This document shows, one piece after another, positions 34,982-42,246 of a stretch of DNA of 64,000 nt. The translations under genes and the position numbers were made by a program. The DNA is from CAZTBB01 sp964611755 (GTDB lineage: Bacteria > Pseudomonadota > Alphaproteobacteria > Micavibrionales > Micavibrionaceae), in contig CAZTBB010000007.1 in the NCBI GenBank assembly GCA_964611755.1, forward strand, positions 1 through 64,000, read 5' to 3'. The notes under the pieces were generated by a model. That model was not told where the DNA came from. It was given only the letters and a program-made list of their open reading frames with translations, and did no database searches. Every line of letters begins with the position of its first letter. Position 1 is the first letter of the stretch.

Positions 34982-36163
34982 ATGAGCACTGAAACAAAAC
35001 CTTCTGTGAAACCCAAGAACCCCTGTTTTTCATCGGGGCCATGTTCAAAGCGCCCTGGTTGGTCGCTTGAAAATCTGGCAACAGCGCAGCTTGGGCGCTC
35101 GCACCGTGCCGGCCCGCTCAAGGCAAAGCTAAAGGATGTGATCGAGAAACAACGCGTATTGCTTGGTATTCCGGCCGATTATAAAGTCGGCATCGTGCCG
35201 GCATCTGATACAGGCGCGTTTGAAATGGCGATGTGGAGCATGCTCGGCGCACGCGGCGTGGACGTTTTTGCATGGGAGAGTTTCTCATCCGATTGGTTGA
35301 AGGACATTACAGGCCAATTGAAATTAGAGGATGTAAAAACCTATGAAGCGCCTTATGGCGGCCTTCCAGACCTCAGCCAGGCGGATGGCGCACGTGATAG
35401 CGTATTTGTCTGGAATGGAACCACATCAGGCGTGCGCGTCCCCAATGGGGATTGGATCGATGCAGATCGTGAAGGGATTACATTGTGTGATGCGACCTCG
35501 GCTGTCTTTGCCTATGACTTGCCGTGGGACAAGCTCGATGTCACCACATGGAGCTGGCAGAAAGTTCTGGGCGGGGAGGCCGCACATGGCATGATTGTCC
35601 TCAGCCCTCGCGCGGTTGAGCGTTTGGAAAGCTATGAGCCGGATCGTCCTTTGCCAAAAATTTTCCGTATGACCAAAGGCGGTAAATTGAATGAGGGTAT
35701 TTTTGTCGGGGAGACAATTAATACGCCGTCCATGTTGGCGGTGGAAGATTGCCTTGATGCGCTGAATTGGGTTGAGAATATCGGCGGCTTGCGCACAACG
35801 ATTGCGCGCTCGGAAGAGAATTCCAAAGTCATCGAAGCCTTTGTTGAAAAAGCGGATTGGGCCGCATTTTTGGCCGAGACGCCGGAGACACGCTCGACAA
35901 CATCTGTATGTCTGAAGGTTGTTGATCCATGGTTTGAGGCCCTTGCCGATGATGACAAGCTTCCATTTGTGAAGGGCATGGTCAAACTGCTGGATAATGA
36001 AGAGGTGGCCTATGATATTGCCTCTTACCGCGCCGCGCCTGCCGGCCTTCGTATTTGGTGCGGGGCCACAGTGCAAGCCAGCGATGTCGAAGCCCTTATG
36101 CCATGGCTGGACTGGGCGTATCAAAGCGCCAAAGCCGAGGAAGAACGTAAAGCGGCGGCTTAA
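34982..36163 (+). CDS. serC: Phosphoserine aminotransferase
   Basis: SerC transfers an amino group from glutamate to 3-phosphohydroxypyruvate, using PLP. The 393 aa protein starts at ATG 34982 (MSTETKPSVKPKNPCFSSGP). It is of the longer alphaproteobacterial type: FSSGPCSKRPGW, AMWSMLGARGVDVFAWESF, the FVWNGTTSGVRVPNG block, CDATSAVFAYDLPWDKLDV and the PLP lysine in WSWQKVLGGEAAHGM. Starting further upstream would add a non-conserved stretch that overlaps serB. The stop overlaps the convergent M41-like gene by four bases (TTAA). Confidence 0.97.
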   Translation: MSTETKPSVKPKNPCFSSGPCSKRPGWSLENLATAQLGRSHRAGPLKAKLKDVIEKQRVLLGIPADYKVGIVPASDTGAFEMAMWSMLGARGVDVFAWESFSSDWLKDITGQLKLEDVKTYEAPYGGLPDLSQADGARDSVFVWNGTTSGVRVPNGDWIDADREGITLCDATSAVFAYDLPWDKLDVTTWSWQKVLGGEAAHGMIVLSPRAVERLESYEPDRPLPKIFRMTKGGKLNEGIFVGETINTPSMLAVEDCLDALNWVENIGGLRTTIARSEENSKVIEAFVEKADWAAFLAETPETRSTTSVCLKVVDPWFEALADDDKLPFVKGMVKLLDNEEVAYDIASYRAAPAGLRIWCGATVQASDVEALMPWLDWAYQSAKAEEERKAAA

Positions 36164-37026
36164 GGCTCTTTCCAGAAAAAATTCTGGGCGTATTCTTCTC
36201 GAGTAAGCTCGGGATATTCAAGTCCCAAAAGGTCGTAAATTTGCTCTGCGCTCATAACTTTACGTTTGAGAAGTTCTTCGGCGAGCAGCTCCAGCTTATC
36301 GTAGTTTTCTTCGAAAAAGGCACGTGCTTTTTTCTCGGCCTCTTGAATAAAGGCTTTTATGGATTCATTCCAAAAGCGGTCATTTTCTTTTTCTAAAAGG
36401 CCACGCAAAAGGAACTCTTCAAGGCTTTTTGATTCCAGTGCCCTATTGGCAAGCCCCCCCTTAAAAAGGTGATTATGGCCATCAAAATACTCAAGTATTT
36501 CTTTTGCAGTCAAATTAGCGTGGAAGTAGTCATTGCCGTACCCTGCCCCATCGCCTTTTTTAAATAGGCCCTCGGCGATGCGTCCTGAAACAAGGCACAT
36601 AATACCGTTTAAAAGCTCTTCTTTACTGAGCTCTTCGTTTTCGGGAAGATCATAGAAACTGACATGGGCATTCTTTTCCGTTGGGCTTCCTATGATCGTT
36701 GCATATTGTATTTTTCTGCCCGCCGGAAAGTAAATCGCGGAGAGGGTATGGCCAGCTTCGTGATAGGCCGTTTCTCTAAGAGAAAGGCGCTTATTAATTT
36801 GTAACGCTGTTATAAAGGCGCCTATGGCAATCAGCCAGTCGAGATCAAAATTTTGGTATATATTCGATATCCCTTCAGCAGCCTGATCTTTGTTTGGATC
36901 AGCACCCGATTCACCAAAATAATCCGATAGGCTATCTTTACCATCATTAAGTGCTGCAACACTCAGCCCTAAAGCTGAGGCCATGATACCTGTTTTGATT
37001 ATATCCCTCATGGTTTCCACCCACAT
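36160..37026 (-). CDS. Stand-alone M41 (FtsH-type) metallopeptidase without an ATPase domain
   Basis: The 288 aa protein has the zinc site of FtsH peptidases: HEAGH at residues 89-93, GRIAEGL at 148-154 (the GRAAEE region), and a third-ligand candidate D166 in AGYGNDYFHANLTAKEIL, matching the GASNDIxxAT block. The C-terminal helix (AEELLKRKVMSAEQIYDLLGL) also matches the FtsH end. There is no AAA+ domain. Two hydrophobic stretches (about residues 9-26 and 63-76) suggest membrane attachment. ATG 37026 is listed; ATG 37011, preceded by GGTGGAA, is equally possible. It lies between serC and serA, facing away from serA. Confidence 0.82.
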   Translation of the reverse strand: MWVETMRDIIKTGIMASALGLSVAALNDGKDSLSDYFGESGADPNKDQAAEGISNIYQNFDLDWLIAIGAFITALQINKRLSLRETAYHEAGHTLSAIYFPAGRKIQYATIIGSPTEKNAHVSFYDLPENEELSKEELLNGIMCLVSGRIAEGLFKKGDGAGYGNDYFHANLTAKEILEYFDGHNHLFKGGLANRALESKSLEEFLLRGLLEKENDRFWNESIKAFIQEAEKKARAFFEENYDKLELLAEELLKRKVMSAEQIYDLLGLEYPELTREEYAQNFFWKEP

Positions 37027-37153
37027 TTATAAAGAGGCGAACACTAATCAAGGCACATAAATATGTCAAATAAATTATTTACTTTACAAGATTGCTGCAT
37101 GTGCTCAGTATGGGGGTCTGTTTGCCTAAACAAGACAAAAATAGGAGTACAAA

Positions 37154-38737
37154 ATGTCTGCACCAAAGGTTCTTATCAGTGATAAGATCGATCCGCTTGC
37201 GATCGAAATTTTCAAAGCAAATAATATTGACGTTGATTATAAGCCGGGCCTCTCCCCTGAGGAGCTGGCCGATATCATTGGCGACTATCAAGGCTTGGCA
37301 ATTCGCTCGGCTACGACTGTTACACCGGAGATCATAGCCGCCGCAAAGAATATGAAGGTGATTGGCCGTGCCGGTATCGGGGTTGATAATATCGATATCC
37401 CGAAAGCCACCGAAGCCGGTATCATCGTGATGAATACGCCATTCGGTAATTCCATTACAACGGCCGAGCATGCGATTGCGATGATGTTTGCCTTGGCGCG
37501 CCAAATCCCCGAAGCCAGCACGAGCACACATGAGGGCAAATGGGAAAAGAGCAAATTCAAAGGGGTTGAGCTATATAACAAAACGCTTGGTTTAATTGGT
37601 TGCGGAAATATCGGATCGATCGTTGCGGATCGTGCGGTTGGCCTCAAGATGAATGTCTTGGCCTTTGACCCGTTCTTGACCGAAGAGCGCGCAGTGGAAC
37701 TTGGTGTTGAGAAAGTGGAGCTTGATAAGCTCTTTGAGAAATCCGATTTCATTACATTGCATGTGCCAAAGAATGACAAAACCGTTGGTATCATTAACAA
37801 AGACAGCATAGCGAAAATGAAGGACGGCGTACGCATCATTAATTGCGCGCGCGGTGGATTGATTGTGGAAGCGGATCTCAAAGACGCGCTGGATAGTGGT
37901 AAGGTCGCCGGCGCTGCGCTTGATGTATTTGAGGTAGAGCCAGCCAAGGAAAATATCCTCTTTGGGCATCCTAATCTTGTTTGCACGCCGCATTTGGGTG
38001 CAGCTACGGTGGAGGCACAAGTGAATGTTGCCATGCAGGTCGCAGAGCAGATTAGCGCCTATCTAAATACCGGCGCGGTTGAGAACGCGCTTAATATGCC
38101 ATCGATTTCGGCCGAGGATGCTCCGCGTTTGAAGCCGTATTTAAAGCTGGCGGAACAGCTCGGCAGCTTTGCAGGACAAATTTCGGAAAGTGCCATAAAA
38201 GGCATTGAGATTGAATATGAGGGCACAATCACCGAAGTGAATACGGATCCGATTACATCGGTTTTGATTGCCAATCTATTGGGCGAGCAAATGGATAGTG
38301 TGAATATGGTCAATGCGATGCAGGTCGCCGAAGCCAGAGGCATTACCTTAAAGCAGAGCTATGATAATAAATCGGATCAATGGCGCTCGATGATTAATGT
38401 GATTGTCAAAACAGAAGAGCGTGAGCGCAATGTGACGGGCACTTTGTTTACAGGCAAGGAGCCACGTATCGTGGACATAGAAGGCGTACCGATCGAGGTT
38501 GCTTTGCGCCCGAATATGGTCTTTATCCGTAATGATGACCAGCCGGGCATGATCGGTGATCTGGGAACCTTGCTCGGTGAAGCGGGACTCAATATTGCTG
38601 ATTTCCGTTTGGGCCGCAAAGACGAGACATCCGGCGCGATTTGTATCGTGGCTTTGGATGCCCCTGTGAATGATGAGGTGTTTGAAAAGATTGCCTCTCA
38701 AAAACAAGTGCGCAGCGTTAAACGGTTAAATTTTTAA
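37154..38737 (+). CDS. serA: D-3-phosphoglycerate dehydrogenase
   Basis: SerA oxidises 3-phosphoglycerate with NAD+, the first step of serine synthesis. The 527 aa protein is the long form: catalytic N-terminal domain (PKVLISDKIDPLAIEIF), Rossmann motif GLIGCGNIGSIVADRA, catalytic block INCARGGLIVEADL and histidine in CTPHLGAATVEAQ, an intervening substrate-binding domain, and a C-terminal ACT domain (MVFIRNDDQPGMIGDLGTLL) that often binds serine for feedback control. TAGGAG precedes the ATG. A terminator follows at 38766-38799. Confidence 0.98.
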   Translation: MSAPKVLISDKIDPLAIEIFKANNIDVDYKPGLSPEELADIIGDYQGLAIRSATTVTPEIIAAAKNMKVIGRAGIGVDNIDIPKATEAGIIVMNTPFGNSITTAEHAIAMMFALARQIPEASTSTHEGKWEKSKFKGVELYNKTLGLIGCGNIGSIVADRAVGLKMNVLAFDPFLTEERAVELGVEKVELDKLFEKSDFITLHVPKNDKTVGIINKDSIAKMKDGVRIINCARGGLIVEADLKDALDSGKVAGAALDVFEVEPAKENILFGHPNLVCTPHLGAATVEAQVNVAMQVAEQISAYLNTGAVENALNMPSISAEDAPRLKPYLKLAEQLGSFAGQISESAIKGIEIEYEGTITEVNTDPITSVLIANLLGEQMDSVNMVNAMQVAEARGITLKQSYDNKSDQWRSMINVIVKTEERERNVTGTLFTGKEPRIVDIEGVPIEVALRPNMVFIRNDDQPGMIGDLGTLLGEAGLNIADFRLGRKDETSGAICIVALDAPVNDEVFEKIASQKQVRSVKRLNF

Positions 38738-38765
38738 AGCTATATTTTAGATTAAATAATTATAT

Positions 38766-38799
38766 AAAAAGCGCCGAAATGAAAATTCCGGCGTTTTTT
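38766..38799 (+). terminator. Rho-independent terminator of serA
   Basis: CGCCG (38772-38776) pairs with CGGCG (38789-38793), extended by an A-run on the left and T-run on the right, with six T at 38794-38799. Confidence 0.82.
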
Positions 38800-38871
38800 C
38801 TTGCGCCCAACAAAAATATTATGGTAATCAAACAGTCTCAATTATGACAATAAATAAAAAAGAGATAAAGA

Positions 38872-39516
38872 ATGAGTGAAGCCGTAAGCAACCTTGAGAG
38901 GTTTAAAGAAGCCAAAGACAAAGGATTTTCAAATGAATTTGCCGCGCGTGTTGCCAATGGCGAGGGCCGTGCATTAATGGCGGATATGGTGGCGCAGATG
39001 GATAACGTCACTTTTCTACATTACATCAATCATAACGCTAGTATTCAGCTTGGCGATGAAATGGATGCGCAGTGTTTGGTTTATGTTCTTTTAGAGGGCT
39101 GTGCGGCGGAGCATCTGGACGCCAGAACAATCAACGAAGCCATCGCATGTCTGATGTTGAATGCCAGCCTTCATCCGGAGGAAACCCACAGCCATTTGAT
39201 AACGCAAGAGGTTATTACCGAGGCTATGGAGTTATCGACCAAAAATCCATCCTGTCAAAATCACGCATTTTGGGCAAAGCTAACATCAAAAATTTATATG
39301 AATGAGCAAGGCCATGGAGCAATCAGACATCACGACCAGGATGATCTTCAAATGGCGGTTTTGCGCTTATTGGATAATCCGGCGATTGATGAAAAATATC
39401 CATTTTGGCAAAGCTATACGAAGTCATTAGCCGATCAGGGGCGCATTTTTCTCTCAGGCCCGGCGTTATCAAAGCTGAATGCCGGCGATGCACATGCTCC
39501 TTCAACTGGTTTTTAA
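38872..39516 (+). CDS. Unknown protein, tandem family copy 1
   Basis: I do not recognise this 214 aa family. It is cytoplasmic-looking and helical. The N terminus reads LERFKEAKDKGFSNEFAARV, then the block NPSCQNHAFWAKLT in the middle and KYPFWQSYTKSLADQG near the end. These three blocks recur in copy 2 (39534) and, more weakly, in copy 3 (40181). There is no recognised catalytic motif, signal peptide or membrane segment. AAAGAGATAAAGA precedes the ATG. It is first of three same-strand genes with gaps of 17 and 14 bases, almost certainly an operon. Confidence 0.72.
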   Translation: MSEAVSNLERFKEAKDKGFSNEFAARVANGEGRALMADMVAQMDNVTFLHYINHNASIQLGDEMDAQCLVYVLLEGCAAEHLDARTINEAIACLMLNASLHPEETHSHLITQEVITEAMELSTKNPSCQNHAFWAKLTSKIYMNEQGHGAIRHHDQDDLQMAVLRLLDNPAIDEKYPFWQSYTKSLADQGRIFLSGPALSKLNAGDAHAPSTGF

Positions 39517-39533
39517 GCGGTAGGTAACGATAT

Positions 39534-40166
39534 ATGGCTGGCAAAGTCACATCACTTAATCAATTTAAACGAGCACGAGAAAAAGGTTTCTCAACATCTG
39601 AAGCGAGTGAATTGGCCTCGGGTGCTGGTTCGCGCGAAGTCTTTGCTGCCAAGATCGCAGGTATGGGCGATGGTGAAGTTATTTATGATTTGAATCACAA
39701 TATTGATATGTTTGAGTATGACCGTGATCAAGCTCTTGATTTTATTATTTACCTACAAGAAATTATTCGCGCCCCGCATTTTGATGTGAACACCATCATA
39801 CAGACAATGAGCTGTCTTTTGGTTAGTTCAATGGATATTTCGAGTTTTCCTCATTCTGATTTGATTTCACATGACGTGCTTCTAGAAACCATGCATATAG
39901 CGATTCAAAACCCATCCTGTCAAAATCACGCATTTTGGGCGTTCTTGACGCGCTCTATAGCCCAGCTTGAGGGTAAAGTCTCGCGCGGCGGAGATGTTTT
40001 AGAAGCAGCAAGCCTTGAGTTACTGAAGAATGGCGAAATGATTGGAAAATACCCGTTTTGGCAACAATGGACTGAGAAATTATTGCAAGAAGGTTCAATT
40101 TCAATCACAGCACGTGTCAAAAACCAAATGGGTTATCAGGCGTGGCAGCCGCCCGAACATAATTAG
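39534..40166 (+). CDS. Unknown protein, tandem family copy 2
   Basis: The 210 aa protein is a paralogue of the gene before it. It shares the pattern LNQFKRAREKGFSTSEAS at the N terminus, the block NPSCQNHAFWAFLTRSI and KYPFWQQWTEKLLQEGSI near the C terminus. The regions between the shared blocks have diverged strongly, so the duplication is old. The function is unknown. The start follows TAGGTAACG, and the stop lies 14 bases before copy 3. Confidence 0.72.
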   Translation: MAGKVTSLNQFKRAREKGFSTSEASELASGAGSREVFAAKIAGMGDGEVIYDLNHNIDMFEYDRDQALDFIIYLQEIIRAPHFDVNTIIQTMSCLLVSSMDISSFPHSDLISHDVLLETMHIAIQNPSCQNHAFWAFLTRSIAQLEGKVSRGGDVLEAASLELLKNGEMIGKYPFWQQWTEKLLQEGSISITARVKNQMGYQAWQPPEHN

Positions 40167-40180
40167 GTGAGAAATAAGTT

Positions 40181-40876
40181 ATGAGTGATAAGAAAGTTGT
40201 AGATTTGGGTACAGTCAGGACCAATATCAATGAAGGTAAATCTCTGAGCGATGCGCTTACGCTAGCACAAATGAGCGCGGCTGAACGTAAAGAGGAAGAA
40301 AGAAGCAGGTTATTGGTCGAGGTTCAGCAATATTCCAAAGACGATGTAGATCAGTTATTGAGCGAAATTATTACTATTATCCGAGATCCTAGCTTGAGAG
40401 ATCAGAATGCTAATATTCGCAATCTCGGTATTTTCTTAACTCTAATGTCTTCTAATCCCAATCTTGATGCAGATTTGATGCAAGGCATTGTGAATGCATC
40501 TTTTGGACTGTTTGGAATAGCTAATAATATAAATAATAAGGGACAATCAGCGTATAGTTTGATTGATCTTCATGAGACATTGGCAGAGATTGCAAAACAG
40601 CCCTCGGCTCAAAATTTACAGGTTTGGAAAGAAATTACTATTCTGACTTATATGCTAACATTCGGTCAGGATGCACAAAATATTAGTAACACGAATGAAG
40701 ATCAGCTCATTGACCAAGCATCGGTTATATTTCTTCACCAAGGCAATATGTTTTTTCCTAAATGGAAGGATTATACGCGTTCAATCAATAATAAGCATAA
40801 AATAGACATGCCCATTATTGTGCAAGAGCATTTCGGAGCCTCCGGGTGGGGCCGCATCGATTTAGATAGATTCTAG
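40181..40876 (+). CDS. Unknown protein, tandem family copy 3 (divergent)
   Basis: The 231 aa protein appears to be a distant third member of the tandem family. The central block reads QPSAQNLQVWKEITI, equivalent to NPSCQNHAFW in copies 1 and 2, and the C-terminal block reads FFPKWKDYTRSI, equivalent to KYPFWQ. The N-terminal FK-rich helix is replaced by VVDLGTVRTNINEGKSLSDAL. Asn/Gln content is higher and base composition looks more AT-rich than in the other copies. The ribosome-binding site AGGTGA overlaps the previous stop. Membership is an inference from these blocks only. Confidence 0.65.
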   Translation: MSDKKVVDLGTVRTNINEGKSLSDALTLAQMSAAERKEEERSRLLVEVQQYSKDDVDQLLSEIITIIRDPSLRDQNANIRNLGIFLTLMSSNPNLDADLMQGIVNASFGLFGIANNINNKGQSAYSLIDLHETLAEIAKQPSAQNLQVWKEITILTYMLTFGQDAQNISNTNEDQLIDQASVIFLHQGNMFFPKWKDYTRSINNKHKIDMPIIVQEHFGASGWGRIDLDRF

Positions 40877-40882
40877 GGTAAG

Positions 40883-40911
40883 CGCTATTTTTTAGAGGCA
40901 AAATAGCGTTT
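40883..40911 (+). terminator. Possible terminator between convergent genes
   Basis: CGCTATTTT (40883-40891) pairs perfectly with AAAATAGCG (40900-40908), followed by only three T. It overlaps the last codons of the minus-strand gene 40885-41373 and may serve the tandem family operon. Confidence 0.5.
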
Positions 40912-41373
40912 ACAGGCGTCTTTAAGCTCTTGTTCCATTTGGCGGCCATAATCCCCGCCATCGCCCTTCATCTTGTTATTTACAATCGCAGTCAGAGTCG
41001 TGTGGTGCGCCGCAACAATTTCAATGGCATTTTTGTCCATTTCTTTAATGCCTTCGAGGAAACTCAGCATGATATTGGCTAAATTACCGATCAAATCATA
41101 GTTAAATGTACCGGCATTCGCCTTTAATTGCATGACCGGGCCGGTCATTTCGGCAATCATTTCGTCCATGGATTGTTCACCGCCGCGGGCGTGTTCTACG
41201 GCTTGTTGTAATTTATCGAGAAATTCTTTGGCAAGGGGGGCAAAATCAACGGTATTTTCGTCCATAACCTTTTGAGCTTGTTCAACAATTTCAGCATCAA
41301 TAGGCCCGGATCCAATCTTAGATTGAAGCATATAATTGGCTTTATAGACTTTGGATTCACCACTTGCAGACAT
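40885..41373 (-). CDS. Unknown alphaproteobacterial helical protein near a CheY gene
   Basis: The 162 aa protein begins MSASGESKVYKANYMLQSKIG and is predicted helical throughout, with an amphipathic central part (PVMQLKANAGTFNYDLIGNLANIMLSFLEGIKEM). I recall similar uncharacterised proteins beside response-regulator genes in alphaproteobacteria, but no function is known to me. The ATG at 41373 is chosen because GGAG lies seven bases upstream; ATG 41385 is also in frame. The CheY-like gene lies 111 bases upstream on the same strand, so the two could act together in signalling. Confidence 0.68.
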   Translation of the reverse strand: MSASGESKVYKANYMLQSKIGSGPIDAEIVEQAQKVMDENTVDFAPLAKEFLDKLQQAVEHARGGEQSMDEMIAEMTGPVMQLKANAGTFNYDLIGNLANIMLSFLEGIKEMDKNAIEIVAAHHTTLTAIVNNKMKGDGGDYGRQMEQELKDACKRYFASKK

Positions 41374-41484
41374 TCTTAACTCCATCCCACCTTACACATA
41401 CATTAATTTTAACAGAGAATGTATCAAATTTATATTAAATCATACCATTTAAAAGATTAATTTTTGATGAGGTTTTCCCCGCAT

Positions 41485-41976
41485 TTAAACGTCATCTTCG
41501 CGCCTGAACGGGCCTTTATAGTTATCAATTTTACGACGACGGCGATCGGGGCCGAAAAAGTCTTTTGTTTCGATGTAATCTCTAGGTTTATTAATGACAT
41601 AGGCGATGCGACGCGCCATATCGTTCGCCGAGAAAGGTTTGACCAGAAATTCGGTTACACCCGCATCACGCGCTTCGGAAACGCGCGGCAGAGCGCTATA
41701 GCCGGTCATCATGATGATTGGTACCATTCTGTTGGGTGATTCCGAGCTCCAACGGATTTTTCTGACCAAATCCATGCCGCTCGTCTCCGGCATATGCCAA
41801 TCGGCAATCACAATGTCCGGATTATACTTGCAAAAGGCTTCAAATCCCTCTTCGCCGTCCTGTGCTGTGTATACTTCACCAATACCAAGCGTATCGAAGA
41901 TCGAGCTCACCAATTTTAGCATCGGAACAGTGTCTTCAACGACTAAAATTGACAATCTTTCAAATTTAAAAGCCAT
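41485..41976 (-). CDS. CheY-like single-domain response regulator
   Basis: The 163 aa protein is a complete receiver domain: the acidic pair in ILVVEDTVPML, the phosphorylated aspartate in DIVIADWHMPETSG, the switch threonine in IIMMTGYSA and the lysine in FLVKPFSANDM. A basic C-terminal tail of about 30 residues (FFGPDRRRRKI, then GPFRREDDV) has two GP-arginine motifs and no output domain. It presumably acts by binding a partner. There is no histidine kinase gene in the window. Confidence 0.95.
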   Translation of the reverse strand: MAFKFERLSILVVEDTVPMLKLVSSIFDTLGIGEVYTAQDGEEGFEAFCKYNPDIVIADWHMPETSGMDLVRKIRWSSESPNRMVPIIMMTGYSALPRVSEARDAGVTEFLVKPFSANDMARRIAYVINKPRDYIETKDFFGPDRRRRKIDNYKGPFRREDDV

Positions 41977-42135
41977 AGATAACCATTATAAAACAAAAGT
42001 ATAATAAAAAAACGAAATAATAATACGCCATTTTGGACTTATTTTATAGAGCATAGGCTCAAAACAGTCCATCATTTGATTGTGCATTAATAAAGAGAAA
42101 AACCCTAAAAACCCACCAATCTTTTTTCATAACTC

Positions 42136-42163
42136 TTGACAAATCTTAATTATTCGTTAATAT
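42136..42163 (+). promoter_or_regulatory. Sigma-70-type promoter of the giant adhesin gene
   Basis: TTGACA at 42136-42141 and TAATAT at 42158-42163 are separated by 16 bases. The -35 is a perfect consensus match and the -10 is close. Transcription would start near 42170, giving a leader of about 77 bases that contains an AGAGAG/CTCTCT-type small repeat just before the AAGGA ribosome-binding site at 42234-42238. Confidence 0.72.
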
Positions 42164-42246
42164 AGTGTCTTATTCATTGAAAGTTTACGGGATTCTCGTC
42201 TAAAACAAGACTTTAGAGAGACTCTCTTGGAATAAGGAAAAAAGTG

